Below are positions 1 to 9,961 of a DNA stretch of 64,000 nucleotides, in pieces. Where the stretch lies: contig NZ_CP108508.1 of the NCBI RefSeq assembly GCF_035917275.1, forward strand, positions 5,704,001 through 5,768,000, given 5' to 3'. The notes beneath the pieces were generated by a model. That model was not told where the DNA came from. It searched no databases and worked only from the letters and a program-made list of their open reading frames with translations. Origin of the DNA: Streptomyces sp. NBC_01237. Its GTDB lineage: Bacteria > Actinomycetota > Actinomycetes > Streptomycetales > Streptomycetaceae. The position numbers and the translations under genes are program-made. Within the stretch, counting starts at the first letter, position 1. Each line of letters opens with the position of its first letter.

Positions 1-116
1 GCCGGCGCGGCTGCTGCCGCCGCGTTGCCTCCACCTTTGCCCCGCCCGCACCGGCCGCGGGGTTTTCTCGGCCCACGGCAGATTCGCCGACGGCAGAGCG
101 GCCCCTGAACACGAAA

Positions 117-146
117 GCGGCGGCGGGCCCGAAGGCCCGCCGCCGC
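117..146 (-). terminator. hairpin terminator after msrA
   Basis: A perfect 13-bp GC stem (117-129 with 134-146) closes a four-base loop CGAA. It lies 67 bases past the msrA stop codon. There is no U-tract, which is normal for Streptomyces terminators. Confidence 0.7.
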
Positions 147-162
147 AGTCCCGTTCGCGAGC

Positions 163-210
163 GGTCACCCCGGCCGACGGTCACCCCGGCCGGTGGTCAC
201 CCCGGCTTCC
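163..210. repeat. three 16-bp tandem repeats at the msrA 3' end
   Basis: Three head-to-tail copies of a 16-bp unit beginning GGTCACCCCGGC occupy 163-178, 179-194 and 195-210. A partial fourth copy (GGTCA) runs into the msrA stop codon at 213-215. The array separates the stop codon from the terminator hairpin. No function is evident; it looks like replication slippage. Confidence 0.6.
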
Positions 211-212
211 GG

Positions 213-884
213 TCATTCGCCCGTCGACGCCGGAGCCACCCCGATCGGGCAGGAGACGCCCGTTCCGCCGATCCCGCAGTAACCCGCCGGATTTTTGTCC
301 AAGTACTGCTGGTGATAGGCCTCGGCAGGCCAGAACGGCCGGCCCTCCGCCGGGAGGATCTCGGTGGTGATCGTCCCGAAGCCGGAGCCGGTCAGGACCT
401 GCTGGTACGCCTCGCGGGACGCGGTCACCGCCGCCGCCTGCTCGGGGGAATGGGTGTAGATCGCCGAGCGGTACTGGGTGCCCACGTCGTTGCCCTGGCG
501 GAAGCCCTGGGTCGGGTTGTGGGACTCCCAGAAGAGCTTCAGCAGCTCCGCGTACGTGACCACCTTCGGGTCGAAGACCACACGGACGGCCTCGGTGTGG
601 CCGGTCAGACCCGAGCAGGCCTCCTCGTACGTGGGGTTCTCGGTGTATCCGCCCTGGTAACCGACGAGGGTCGTCCAGACACCCTCCGTCTGCCAGAACT
701 TACGCTCGGCGCCCCAGAAACAGCCCAGCGCGAAGTCCGCGGTCTCCAGGCCCTCCGGGTACGGACCCAGCAGCGGATTGCCCAGGACCGTGTGGCGGGA
801 GGGGACAGTGAATTCGGGGGTGGACCGGCCGCGCAGGGCCTGCTCGGGGGTGGGGAGCTCGGGGGTACGGCTGTTCAGGAACAT
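213..884 (-). CDS. msrA: peptide-methionine (S)-S-oxide reductase MsrA
   Basis: This cytosolic enzyme reduces methionine-S-sulfoxide in proteins and free methionine. The 223-residue product has the family signature [11 protein letters not shown], whose Cys is the catalytic nucleophile, followed by the conserved [15 protein letters not shown] and GHTEAVRV segments. The C-terminal [12 protein letters not shown] carries candidate resolving cysteines. The start at 884 is chosen because GGAGGAG precedes that ATG by seven bases; the reading frame stays open upstream to 989, but that extension is repetitive and Arg-rich. The gene is the last of three on the minus strand (helical-repeat membrane protein, small membrane protein, msrA) with gaps of 71 and 58 bases, so an operon is plausible. 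A strong hairpin follows it. The family call is secure. Confidence 0.95.
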   Translation of the reverse strand: MFLNSRTPELPTPEQALRGRSTPEFTVPSRHTVLGNPLLGPYPEGLETADFALGCFWGAERKFWQTEGVWTTLVGYQGGYTENPTYEEACSGLTGHTEAVRVVFDPKVVTYAELLKLFWESHNPTQGFRQGNDVGTQYRSAIYTHSPEQAAAVTASREAYQQVLTGSGFGTITTEILPAEGRPFWPAEAYHQQYLDKNPAGYCGIGGTGVSCPIGVAPASTGE

Positions 885-942
885 GCGGGGGCTCCTCCGG
901 GGGCCGGGTGCGGGGTCGCTACTTACAACAAAGGTGCGGCGG

Positions 943-1149
943 TCAGGATTCCGGGCCGCCCGCCGACGGGCCGCCCGCCGAGGGGCCATCCGCCGACGGG
1001 CCGCCCGCCGACGGGTCCCTGCCCTCGCGCCGTGCGCCGGCGCCGGCTGCGGACTCGTGCGCCGCCATGTACGCGGCCGTCTTCCGCCTCGCCCGGAGCC
1101 ACAGCCAGACGGCGAGCGCGATCATGACGAGCGGGATCAGTCGTGCCAT
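943..1149 (-). CDS. small single-pass membrane protein with repetitive tail
   Basis: This 68-residue protein of unknown function starts [20 protein letters not shown], a single transmembrane helix at residues 3-19. A basic patch (RARRK) and a short Ala/Gly region follow, and it ends in four copies of a five-residue [10 protein letters not shown] repeat (residues 46-65). It lies between the helical-repeat membrane protein and msrA on the same strand. No clear ribosome binding site precedes the ATG, so translation may depend on the upstream gene. I do not recognise a family. The tail may be a disordered, slippage-expanded end; that is inference. Confidence 0.6.
   Translation of the reverse strand: MARLIPLVMIALAVWLWLRARRKTAAYMAAHESAAGAGARREGRDPSAGGPSADGPSAGGPSAGGPES
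955..1014 (-). repeat. four 15-bp tandem repeats encoding PSA(G/D)G
   Basis: The 3' part of the small membrane protein gene contains four in-frame 15-bp units (CCGTCGGCGGGCGGC-like on the coding strand). They encode [20 protein letters not shown]. The period is a multiple of three, so copy-number change would alter tail length without a frameshift. Confidence 0.75.
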
Positions 1150-1220
1150 GCGGGATACCGGTCCAATCCGAAGGAGGAGTCCGAGAGGCAGGTGCGGGGG
1201 AGCCCCGGGGAAGCCGCGGG

Positions 1221-2324
1221 TCAGTGCGGCAGGGTGGCCGGGCTGCCGCCGTTCGCCTCGTACCCGGCGACCGCGAGCGCCCGGTAGACCGTGTACTCGG
1301 CGGCCGGGTCGGGGTCCTGCGTCCACGGCAGCGCGCCCACGTGCCCGTCGATGTGGACCAGCTGGTGCATCGCCTCCGACCAGCGCTCCATCCGGACCAG
1401 GAACAGCACCAGGAGGTGGCGCACATGGGCCAGCATCGGGTCGTCCGCACGGGCCGCGTGCACCGCGAACATCGCGCCCTCGACCGCCTTCCCCACCACG
1501 ACGCCCCGGTAGAAGCCCTGGACCAGATTGACCTCGGGCAGGTGCTCGTACACCGCGAACAGCGGCAGCGCGGCGAGCAGTGAACCCTGCGGGGCGCGGG
1601 CGGCGGCCGCGGTGGCGAACCGCTCGGCCTCCTCACGCGAACCGTGCCACTTCTCGCACCAGAAGTGCAGCGCGGCGATATGCGCCCCCATATGCGCCGG
1701 GGCGCGGTCGATGATCTTCGCCCAGAGCTGGTCGAACTGCTCGTGGGAGTAGCCCAGTCCACGGGCCACGGCCAGTTCGACGAGGTACGGCACCGGGTCG
1801 CCGGGCGCCAGCAGGGCCGCCTCGCCACAGACCGTACGGGCCTCCTCCAGGATGATCCGGAAGTCGTCCGACCCGGCGGTGGACGACCGCCACGCCTGCT
1901 GCACCAGGAACTCCGCGTGCACCGCCGCGCCGCCCGCGTCCTTCGGGGACTCCGCACGCCAGGAGCGCAGCCACGCCCCGCCCACGCCCGGCTGCCGCGC
2001 CAGCTCCAGCGAGGCCGCGCCCGCGAACGCCTGCACCCGCTGCCAGCGCACCTCGCCCTCCTTGGGCGTACCGGCCAGCAGCTGGGCCGCGGCCCGCCAG
2101 TCCTGGGTGCGCTGCACGACGTCGAGGACATCGAGCAGGTCCTGGTCCGGGCCCGGCATCCGGACGTCCAGATCCTCCTGGCGGACAAAGCCGTACGTGT
2201 CCGGGTCGGCCGCGTCCGGTGAACCGGGGGCGACCTGGCGGATGCCGCCGCGACGGCGCAGCATGATCGGGCCGATCACGGCGCCGAGCATGCACAGCGC
2301 GAGCAGGAACCACAGAATCTCCAT
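1221..2324 (-). CDS. membrane-anchored alpha-helical repeat protein, function unknown
   Basis: The 367-residue product opens with one hydrophobic segment (MEILWFLLALCMLGAVIGPI) and the basic stop-transfer sequence MLRRR. The rest is a soluble Ala/Leu-rich helical domain resembling degenerate TPR repeats, for example around RAAAQLLAG and REEAERFATAAAARAPQG. It is probably a membrane-tethered cytosolic scaffold. The ATG at 2324 has GGAG immediately upstream; a longer open frame to 2393 would overlap the divergent metB promoter and start. The two divergent start codons are only 67 bases apart. I do not recognise a named family. Confidence 0.8.
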   Translation of the reverse strand: MEILWFLLALCMLGAVIGPIMLRRRGGIRQVAPGSPDAADPDTYGFVRQEDLDVRMPGPDQDLLDVLDVVQRTQDWRAAAQLLAGTPKEGEVRWQRVQAFAGAASLELARQPGVGGAWLRSWRAESPKDAGGAAVHAEFLVQQAWRSSTAGSDDFRIILEEARTVCGEAALLAPGDPVPYLVELAVARGLGYSHEQFDQLWAKIIDRAPAHMGAHIAALHFWCEKWHGSREEAERFATAAAARAPQGSLLAALPLFAVYEHLPEVNLVQGFYRGVVVGKAVEGAMFAVHAARADDPMLAHVRHLLVLFLVRMERWSEAMHQLVHIDGHVGALPWTQDPDPAAEYTVYRALAVAGYEANGGSPATLPH

Positions 2325-2391
2325 GGCTCCATTGTCCCCGGACGGCGCAGTGTCCCGTGCGTGCCCTCGTGACGAACTACGCTCGGGCCTC

Positions 2392-3537
2392 ATGAGCGAC
2401 CAGCACAGCTTCGAGACCCTCGCGATTCACGCGGGGAACACCGCCGATCCCCTCACCGGCGCCGTAGTTCCGCCCATTTACCAGGTGTCCACGTACAAGC
2501 AGGACGGCGTGGGCGGGCTGCGGGGCGGCTACGAGTACAGCCGCAGCGCCAACCCGACCCGTACCGCCCTGGAGGAGAACCTCGCGGCCCTGGAGGGCGG
2601 CCGGCGCGGTCTGGCCTTCGCCTCCGGCCTCGCCGCCGAGGACTGCCTGCTCCGTACGCTGCTGACCCCCGGCGACCACGTCGTCATCCCGAACGACGCG
2701 TACGGCGGCACGTTCCGGCTGTTCGCCAAGGTCGCCACCCGCTGGGGCGTGGAGTTCTCGGTCGCCGACACCTCGGACGTGGCGGCGGTACGGGCCGCGA
2801 TCACCCCGCGCACCAAGGCGGTCTGGGTCGAGACCCCGTCCAACCCGCTGCTCGGCATCACCGACATCGCGGCCGTCGCGGGCGTGGCCCGGCAGGCGGG
2901 GGCGCGCCTCGTCGTCGACAACACCTTCGCCAGCCCCTACCTCCAGCAGCCGCTCGCCCTGGGCGCGGATGTCGTGGTGCACTCCACCACCAAGTACATG
3001 GGTGGTCACTCGGACGTCGTCGGTGGCGCGCTGATCGTCAACGACCCCGAGCTGGCGGAGGAGTTGGCGTACCACCAGAACGCGATGGGGGCCGTCGCCG
3101 GTCCCTTCGACGCCTGGCTCGTGCTGCGCGGCATCAAGACCCTCGCGGTCCGTATGGACCGGCACACCGAGAACGCCACCAGGGTCACCGAGCTGCTGAC
3201 CCGGCACCCCAAGGTGACCCAGGTCCTCTACCCGGGGCTGCCGGAGCACCCCGGGCACGAGGTCGCCGCCAAGCAGATGAAGGCGTTCGGCGGCATGGTG
3301 TCGTTCCGGGTCACGGGCGGCGAGGAAGCGGCCGTCGAGGTCTGCAACCGGGCGAAGCTCTTCACGCTCGGTGAGTCCCTCGGCGGCGTGGAGTCCCTCC
3401 TGGAGCACCCGGGCCGGATGACGCACGCCTCCGCAGCGGGCTCCCCGCTGGAGGTACCGGCCGACCTGGTCCGCCTCTCGGTGGGCATCGAGAACGCCGA
3501 CGACCTGCTGGGCGACCTGACCCAGGCGCTCGGCTGA
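2392..3537 (+). CDS. metB: cystathionine gamma-synthase (Cys/Met metabolism PLP enzyme)
   Basis: This 381-residue cytosolic fold-type I PLP enzyme condenses cysteine with an activated homoserine to make cystathionine on the way to methionine. The PLP lysine is Lys201 in VVHSTTKYMGGH. Other family marks are the tetramer and active-site motif YEYSRSANPTR near residue 48, the PLP-stacking DAYGGTFRL, ETPSNPLL and VVDNTFASP. Cystathionine gamma-lyases are very similar, so the direction of the reaction cannot be settled from sequence. The ATG at 2392 has no Shine-Dalgarno, and a TACGCT -10-like hexamer sits only eight bases upstream, so the mRNA may be leaderless. A hairpin follows at 3564-3593. 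Confidence 0.88.
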   Translation: MSDQHSFETLAIHAGNTADPLTGAVVPPIYQVSTYKQDGVGGLRGGYEYSRSANPTRTALEENLAALEGGRRGLAFASGLAAEDCLLRTLLTPGDHVVIPNDAYGGTFRLFAKVATRWGVEFSVADTSDVAAVRAAITPRTKAVWVETPSNPLLGITDIAAVAGVARQAGARLVVDNTFASPYLQQPLALGADVVVHSTTKYMGGHSDVVGGALIVNDPELAEELAYHQNAMGAVAGPFDAWLVLRGIKTLAVRMDRHTENATRVTELLTRHPKVTQVLYPGLPEHPGHEVAAKQMKAFGGMVSFRVTGGEEAAVEVCNRAKLFTLGESLGGVESLLEHPGRMTHASAAGSPLEVPADLVRLSVGIENADDLLGDLTQALG

Positions 3538-3563
3538 CCCTGCCGCGGGGCTCCGCGTGCGAC

Positions 3564-3593
3564 GGGTGCCCGTCCGTGACCGGGCGGGCACCC
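3564..3593 (+). terminator. hairpin terminator between metB and the DUF1059 gene
   Basis: A perfect 9-bp stem, GGGTGCCCG (3564-3572) with CGGGCACCC (3585-3593), closes a 12-base loop. It sits between convergent genes and could serve both strands. Confidence 0.6.
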
Positions 3594-3603
3594 ACACGGG
3601 TGA

Positions 3604-3795
3604 TCAGACGGCGGCCTTCTCGTCCTCCAGCATGGCCCGGACCTGCTCGCGCAGTTCGGGGCCGTCGGTGTGTTCGTGGACCGAGACGGCGTGCTCGGTG
3701 GCGGCCCGTACGACTTCGTCCTCCTCACCGGAAATGGTGAGTGTGCAGTTCGAGTCGCTCGGATACTTGCGGCAGTCGGCGATCTTCCTGGTCAT
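3604..3795 (-). CDS. DUF1059 small protein
   Basis: This 63-residue protein matches DUF1059: CRKYPSDSNCTLTISGEEDEVV followed by an AVSVHEH motif. The two cysteines (positions 8 and 17) and the His pair are typical of the family, whose function is unknown; a metal or redox role is only a guess. A strong GAGGAGG sits five bases before the ATG. It is convergent with metB and lies between it and the MarR gene. Confidence 0.85.
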   Translation of the reverse strand: MTRKIADCRKYPSDSNCTLTISGEEDEVVRAATEHAVSVHEHTDGPELREQVRAMLEDEKAAV

Positions 3796-3907
3796 GACAG
3801 CCTCCTCGGCCGATGTGACGGCCCGCTCTCTCCAGGGTAGATCCGTTCACCGGCCCGGCGGGGGCGGTGTCGTCCCGCCGGGCGGTGCGATCCGAACCGG
3901 CGGCCGG

Positions 3908-4438
3908 TCAGTTGTCCTGCGGGCTCAGATGGGCGGCCTGGCGTGCGGCCAGTGCCGCGTTGAACCGGGTGAGCAGGGCGCAGAAGGTGTCGCGCTCCTC
4001 GGTGCTCCACTCGTCGGTCACCTGGGACATCAGCTCCCGTCGGGAGGCCCGGACCTCGTTCAGCCGGGCCTGGCCGCGCGGCGACAGCTGGAGCACGACG
4101 GCCCGGCCGTCCTCCGGGTGCGAGGTGCGCTTGACCAGGCCGGTGTCGACGAGCGGTGCGACCTGGCGGGTCACGGTCGAGGAGTCGATCCCCATCCCCG
4201 CGGCCAGTGCCTTGACGCCCATCGGGCCTTCCCGGTCCAGCCGGTTCAGCAGCAGATACGCCGCCCGGTCCATGGAATTGCGGACCTGGCCGACACCGCC
4301 GAGGCGGGTCTGCTCGGCACGGCGGGCGAAGACGGCCACCTGGTGCTGGAGGGCATCGAGGAGGTGGTCGGGACCCGGGTGTTCGGGGGCGGCGCCCCCG
4401 GAAGGAGACGCAGCAGTCGTCATGTCCTGAGGGGGCAT
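3908..4438 (-). CDS. MarR-family transcriptional regulator
   Basis: The 176-residue product has the MarR winged helix: NRLDREGPMGVKALA, then the recognition-helix region GIDSSTVTRQVAPL, and the wing TSHPEDGRAVVLQLSPRGQ. The C-terminal helices provide dimerisation. The ATG at 4438 is preferred because GAGAG lies nine bases upstream; a second ATG at 4423 is possible. It is divergent from the threonine dehydratase gene, with 157 bases between the starts. It may control the DrrAB-like exporter two genes away, since such exporters often travel with MarR regulators, but no operator was identified here. Confidence 0.88.
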   Translation of the reverse strand: MPPQDMTTAASPSGGAAPEHPGPDHLLDALQHQVAVFARRAEQTRLGGVGQVRNSMDRAAYLLLNRLDREGPMGVKALAAGMGIDSSTVTRQVAPLVDTGLVKRTSHPEDGRAVVLQLSPRGQARLNEVRASRRELMSQVTDEWSTEERDTFCALLTRFNAALAARQAAHLSPQDN

Positions 4439-4595
4439 GGCCGGGGGCTCTCTTCGTGCGGTGTCGGATGGGTGGGGGACAGAGTACGCGGCCACGGGGC
4501 AACGTGTACCAGCGCTGCACAAACCTGTGGACACCACCGCAGGCCACCGTGAGACGGCCCGGCCGCGATCGGCCGGAACTGCGAGACTTGCTGTC

Positions 4596-5825
<1,230 letters not shown>

Positions 5826-5973
5826 CCGGACCGGGGCGGGACCGGGGCGGCGGCCGGAACCAGGGGCCGGGCGGGGCGGAGACCGGGCGCAGGCGTTCAC
5901 CGGGCGGGCAGCGGGCGGCGTACCTAGGATCTGTGCTCAGGAAGTCACCCGAGAAGCAACTGGGGGAATCCCT

Positions 5974-6951
5974 ATGCCGGGCGCTATCTACGCCGAAGAC
6001 CTGGTGAAGACCTTCGGTGACGTACGAGCACTGGACGGCGTCGGCTTCGACGTGCCGGAAGGCACCGTCCTGGGCCTCCTCGGGCCGAACGGCGCGGGCA
6101 AGACGACCGCGGTACGGGTCCTGACCACGCTGCTCCGGCCGGACAGCGGCCGGGCCCTGGTGGCGGGCATCGACGTACTGCGCAAACCCAACGAGGTACG
6201 CCGCTCGATCGGGCTCTCCGGCCAGTTCGCCGCGGTTGACGAATATCTGACGGGCCGCGAGAACCTTCAGATGGTCGGGCAGCTCTACCAGATGAGCGCA
6301 CGGGACGCGAAGGTCCGGGCGGGCCTGCTCCTGGAGCGGTTCCACCTCGCCGACGCGGCCGACCGCACCACCAAGACGTACTCCGGCGGTATGCGCCGCC
6401 GGCTCGACCTCGCGGCGGCGCTCGTCGTGTCCCCGCCCGTGATGTTCATGGACGAGCCGACGACCGGCCTGGACCCGCGCAACCGCCAGCAGCTGTGGGA
6501 GGTCATCCAGGAACTGGTGGCGGGCGGCACGACACTGCTGCTGACCACGCAGTATCTGGAGGAGGCCGACCACCTCGCCCATGACATCTGTGTCATCGAC
6601 CACGGCAAGGTCATCGCCCGCGGTACGTCCGACCAGCTCAAGGCCCGTATCGGCGGCGAGCGGGTCGAGGTCGTCGTGCACCGCCCGCAGGAGATCGAAC
6701 CGGCCCGCGCCGTGCTGAGCGCGCTGGGCAAGGGCGAGGTCACCGTCGCCGAGCTGTCCCGGCGGCTGACCGTCCCGGTGACGGGCGGGGCCAAGCTCCT
6801 CGCCGAGGTCATCCGCGACCTCGACGCCCAGGGAGTCGAGATCGACGACATCGGACTGCGCCGCCCCACCCTCGACGACGTCTTCATCTCGCTGACCGGG
6901 CATGCCGCGGAGCTGGAGCAGAACGACAACGGGAAGGAGTCCGGATCATGA
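5974..6951 (+). CDS. ABC exporter ATP-binding protein, DrrA-like
   Basis: This 325-residue ATPase of a daunorubicin-resistance-type ABC-2 exporter energises the permease encoded next. It shows Walker A GPNGAGKTT, signature YSGGMRRRLDLA, Walker B VMFMDEPTTGLD and an H-loop region TTQYLEEADHL. The C-terminal extension (from about residue 225, with EVTVAELSRRLTVPV and RRPTLDDVF) is the DrrA-type regulatory tail. The gene overlaps the permease by four bases (ATGA), indicating translational coupling. The substrate cannot be told from sequence; hydrophobic drugs, antibiotics or lipids are typical. Confidence 0.92.
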   Translation: MPGAIYAEDLVKTFGDVRALDGVGFDVPEGTVLGLLGPNGAGKTTAVRVLTTLLRPDSGRALVAGIDVLRKPNEVRRSIGLSGQFAAVDEYLTGRENLQMVGQLYQMSARDAKVRAGLLLERFHLADAADRTTKTYSGGMRRRLDLAAALVVSPPVMFMDEPTTGLDPRNRQQLWEVIQELVAGGTTLLLTTQYLEEADHLAHDICVIDHGKVIARGTSDQLKARIGGERVEVVVHRPQEIEPARAVLSALGKGEVTVAELSRRLTVPVTGGAKLLAEVIRDLDAQGVEIDDIGLRRPTLDDVFISLTGHAAELEQNDNGKESGS

Positions 6952-7802
6952 ACGCCCTCAGCGAGGCCGCTCCCCGCCCGGCCGGTCACCGGCCGGAGGG
7001 CGGGATCGGCCAGTCGGTCCGCGACTCGCTCGTCATCGCCCGGCGCAATCTGATCCGCATGGCGCGCATCCCCGAGATGATCATTTTCGGGCTGATCCAG
7101 CCCATCATGTTCGTCGTGCTGTTCAGCTACGTCTTCGGCGGTTCGATGGTGATCGGCGGCTCCACCAACGCCACCGAGTACCGCAACTTCCTGATGGCGG
7201 GCATCTTCGCGCAGACCGTCACCTTCGCCACCGCGGGCGCCGGAGCGGGCATCGCCGACGACATGCACAAGGGCCTCATCGACCGCTTCCGCTCGCTGCC
7301 CATGGCCCGCGGCGCGGTCCTCACCGGCCGTACCCTCGCCGATCTGGTCCAGACGACTCTCACCCTGGTGGTCCTCGCGATCGTCGCCCTGCTGGTCGGC
7401 TGGCGCACCCACGAGAACATCGGCAAGGTGCTGGGAGCCTTCGGGCTGCTCCTGCTGCTGGGGTACGCCTTCTCCTGGATCGGGGCGCTGATCGGGCTCA
7501 CCGTCCGCACCCCCGAGGCCGCCACGTCGGGCGGGCTGATCTGGCTCTTTCCCGTGACATTCATCTCGAACGCGTTCGTGCCCACGGAGAACATGGCGGG
7601 CTGGCTCCAGCCGATCGCGGAGTGGAACCCGTTCAGCGCCACCGTCCAGGCCTGCCGGGTGCTCTTCGGCAACCCGGGCGTGTCACCGTCCGACGCCTGG
7701 CCGATGGTGCATCCGGTCTGGGCCTCGCTGCTGTGGTCGCTGCTGATCCTGGTGGTCTTCCGGACCCTGTCCGTGCGCAAGTACCGGCGGGTCACGGTCT
7801 GA
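6948..7802 (+). CDS. ABC-2 type exporter permease, DrrB-like
   Basis: The 284-residue integral membrane protein has about six transmembrane helices, beginning near IIFGLIQPIMFVVLFSYVF, plus the DrrB-type segment ARIPEMIIFG. It partners with the preceding ATPase; the starts overlap (ATGA). MHKGLIDRFRSLPMAR is the conserved cytoplasmic coupling loop of ABC2 permeases. A 20-bp terminator follows nine bases after the stop. Confidence 0.92.
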   Translation: MNALSEAAPRPAGHRPEGGIGQSVRDSLVIARRNLIRMARIPEMIIFGLIQPIMFVVLFSYVFGGSMVIGGSTNATEYRNFLMAGIFAQTVTFATAGAGAGIADDMHKGLIDRFRSLPMARGAVLTGRTLADLVQTTLTLVVLAIVALLVGWRTHENIGKVLGAFGLLLLLGYAFSWIGALIGLTVRTPEAATSGGLIWLFPVTFISNAFVPTENMAGWLQPIAEWNPFSATVQACRVLFGNPGVSPSDAWPMVHPVWASLLWSLLILVVFRTLSVRKYRRVTV

Positions 7803-7810
7803 CCCGTCCA

Positions 7811-7852
7811 CGGAGAGGAGCCCGCGGCCGTCCGGCCGCGGGCTCCTCTCCG
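7811..7852. terminator. bidirectional terminator between DrrB-like gene and greA
   Basis: A perfect 20-bp stem (7811-7830 with 7833-7852) has almost no loop as drawn; about six to eight central bases would open. It lies between convergent genes, nine bases from the exporter stop and 20 from the greA stop. Confidence 0.9.
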
Positions 7853-7872
7853 TCGGGTGTGTCCGGGACGGC

Positions 7873-8370
7873 TCAGCCGGTGTACGGCTTCGCGCTGAGG
7901 ATCTTCACCGTCGCGGTCTTGCCGTTCGGCAGCTCGTACTGCGCGTCGTCGCCCATCCGCTTGCCGTTCACGCCGGTGCCGAGCGGGGACTGCGGGGAGT
8001 ACGTCTCGATGTCCGAGCTGGCGTACTCGCGCGAGGCGAGCAGGAAGGTCATCGTGTCGTCCGGGTCGCCGTCGAAGGCGATCGTCACGACCATGCCGGG
8101 CTCGACCACGCCGTCGTCGGCGGGGGCCTCGCCGACCTTCGCGTGCTCCAGGAGCTGGGTGAGCTGGCGCACCCGCAGCTCCATCTTGCCCTGCTCCTCC
8201 TTGGCCGCGTGGTACCCGCCGTTCTCCCGGAGGTCACCCTCCTCACGGGCCGCCGCGATCTTTACGGAGATCTCCGTGCGCGCGGGACCAGACAGGTACT
8301 CCAGCTCGGCCTTGAGCTGGTTGTACGCCTCCTGCGTGAGCCAGGTGACGTTTTCGCTGGTCTGGGTCAC
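7873..8370 (-). CDS. greA: transcription elongation factor GreA
   Basis: GreA rescues backtracked RNA polymerase by stimulating transcript cleavage. The 165-residue product has the N-terminal coiled coil with the acidic tip (IAAAREEGDLRENGGYHAAKEEQ, which carries the conserved Asp/Glu pair) and the C-terminal FKBP-like domain (SPQSPLGTGVNGKRMGD). The GTG at 8370 is chosen as start because GAGGAG lies five bases upstream and the protein then has the usual length. The order greA, DUF4307, mca is a familiar actinobacterial arrangement. Confidence 0.95.
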   Translation of the reverse strand: MTQTSENVTWLTQEAYNQLKAELEYLSGPARTEISVKIAAAREEGDLRENGGYHAAKEEQGKMELRVRQLTQLLEHAKVGEAPADDGVVEPGMVVTIAFDGDPDDTMTFLLASREYASSDIETYSPQSPLGTGVNGKRMGDDAQYELPNGKTATVKILSAKPYTG

Positions 8371-8416
8371 AGGTGCTCCTCGTCGGTACTGGGAATACAA
8401 AGCAACGCCCTACCCA

Positions 8417-8430
8417 GAAGCATGTGCTTC
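8417..8430 (-). promoter_or_regulatory. small palindrome upstream of greA
   Basis: GAAGCA-TG-TGCTTC (8417-8430) is a 6-bp inverted repeat about 50 bases upstream of the greA start, in the only moderately AT-rich part of the greA/DUF4307 intergenic space. It could be an operator or a leader hairpin. The rest of 8371-8562 shows nothing else I can name. Confidence 0.3.
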
Positions 8431-8562
8431 CACGGGTGGGCGAAACCACGAGCCTAACAATTCCGCAGGAAAAGGGGGAGAAGGTAAATCGTCAATCGCG
8501 CGTCCACGCAGGTCAGCGTCGGACGGCGCAGGTCGCAGGGGGTACTGGACGGCCGGTGACCG

Positions 8563-8979
8563 TCAGTGCGACGAGTCGCCACCCGCCGTGCAGCCCATCA
8601 GCTCGACCGCGGTCGCCCTGGACGTCGTGCGCAGCGCGACGACGTGGTCGATCCGGTCGGAGGGCTGGTCGAAGCGGAAGTCCTTGCGGGCGACCTCCCG
8701 GCCGTCCTCGCTCAGCGCGCGCAGCGTGCAGTAGCCGCCGCTGTCGCGGTCCTTGCGCACTTCGAGATGGGCCTCGGCCCGGGTGTCCGAGACGACCTTG
8801 GACTTGATCAACTCGGCGCTGATGTCCTTGCCGCCCACGTAGGAGAAGCCGATCCAGGCGATCACGCCGAGCAGGACGACGCCCAGCGCCGCCCCGACGA
8901 TCTTCAGCTTGCGGTCCGCACGCTGATCCTCGGGCCGGCCGTAGCGCCCCTCGGGCGTGGCCTCACGAACCGCCGTCAT
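8563..8979 (-). CDS. DUF4307 single-pass membrane protein
   Basis: The 138-residue protein matches DUF4307, an actinobacterial family of unknown function. It has a basic cytoplasmic N-terminus (residues 1-26), one transmembrane helix (IVGAALGVVLLGVIAWIGFSYV) and an extracytoplasmic beta-rich domain with two cysteines (GGYCTLRAL and ELMGCTAGG) that could form a disulfide. The start is supported by AGGAGG eight bases upstream. It is divergent from mca, and this pairing is conserved in the lineage from memory. A role linked to mycothiol is only suggested by position. Confidence 0.88.
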   Translation of the reverse strand: MTAVREATPEGRYGRPEDQRADRKLKIVGAALGVVLLGVIAWIGFSYVGGKDISAELIKSKVVSDTRAEAHLEVRKDRDSGGYCTLRALSEDGREVARKDFRFDQPSDRIDHVVALRTTSRATAVELMGCTAGGDSSH

Positions 8980-9078
8980 GATCGTTCCTCCTGCTCCCCG
9001 GAATCGAGGAATTTTCCAGCCCCCGGTTCGGTCACTATAGAAGCCGCACATGGCGACCAATCACTGAGGATCGAAGCT

Positions 9079-9960
9079 TTGACTGAGCAGCTGCGTCTGA
9101 TGGCCGTTCACGCCCACCCCGACGACGAGTCGAGCAAGGGCGCGGCAACGATGGCCAAGTATGTGTCCGAGGGGGTGGACGTGCTGGTCGTGACCTGCAC
9201 GGGGGGCGAGCGCGGCTCCATCCTCAATCCGAAGCTCCAGGGGGACGCGTACATCGAGGAGAACATCCACGAGGTGCGCCGGAAGGAGATGGACGAGGCC
9301 CGGGAGATCCTGGGCGTCGAGCAGGAGTGGCTCGGCTTCGTCGACTCCGGGCTGCCCGAGGGCGACCCGCTGCCGCCGCTGCCCGAGGGCTGCTTCGCGC
9401 TGGAGGACGACGAGACGGCGGCGGGGCGTCTCGTGTCGAAGATCCGCGCGTTCCGGCCGCAGGTCATCACCACGTACGACGAGAACGGCGGCTACCCGCA
9501 CCCCGACCACATCATGACCCACAAGATCACGATGATCGCGTTCGACGGTGCCGCCGATACGGAGAAGTTCCCCGAGGCCGAGTTCGGCCCGGCCTGGCAG
9601 CCGCAGAAGCTCTACTACAACCAGGGCTTCAACCGGCCGCGCACCGTCGCCCTCCACGAGGCGCTCCTCGCCCGCGGGCTGGAGTCCCCGTACGGCGAGT
9701 GGCTGGAGCGCTGGAAGGAGTTCGAGCGCGACGAACGCACGCTGACCACGCATGTTCCGTGCGACGAGTTCTTCGAGATCCGGGACAAGGCGCTGATCGC
9801 GCACGCGACGCAGATCGATCCGGACGGCGGCTGGTTCCGGGTCCCGATGGACATCCAGCGGGAGGTCTGGCCGACCGAGGAGTACGAGCTGGCGAAGTCT
9901 CTCGTCGATACCTCCCTCCCCGAGAGCGACCTCTTCGCGGGCATCCGCGACAATGCCTGA
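9079..9960 (+). CDS. mca: mycothiol S-conjugate amidase
   Basis: Mca cleaves mycothiol S-conjugates to a mercapturic acid and GlcN-Ins, clearing electrophiles and antibiotics in actinobacteria. The 293-residue zinc hydrolase of the LmbE/MshB superfamily shows the metal motif HAHPDDE (His13, Asp16) and HPDH (His141-His144). The conserved GGERGSILNP, EWLGFVDSGLP and DENGGYPHPDH blocks are all intact. A TTG start at 9079 with GAGGA eight bases upstream gives the normal N-terminus TEQLRLMAVHAHPDDE. Its presence is strong evidence for a mycothiol-making actinobacterium. Confidence 0.95.
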   Translation: MTEQLRLMAVHAHPDDESSKGAATMAKYVSEGVDVLVVTCTGGERGSILNPKLQGDAYIEENIHEVRRKEMDEAREILGVEQEWLGFVDSGLPEGDPLPPLPEGCFALEDDETAAGRLVSKIRAFRPQVITTYDENGGYPHPDHIMTHKITMIAFDGAADTEKFPEAEFGPAWQPQKLYYNQGFNRPRTVALHEALLARGLESPYGEWLERWKEFERDERTLTTHVPCDEFFEIRDKALIAHATQIDPDGGWFRVPMDIQREVWPTEEYELAKSLVDTSLPESDLFAGIRDNA

Positions 9961-9961
9961 T

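Noticed and set aside
2325..2391. SAM riboswitch upstream of metB
   Set aside because: Only 67 bases separate the divergent starts, too short for a SAM-type aptamer, and no such fold is seen.
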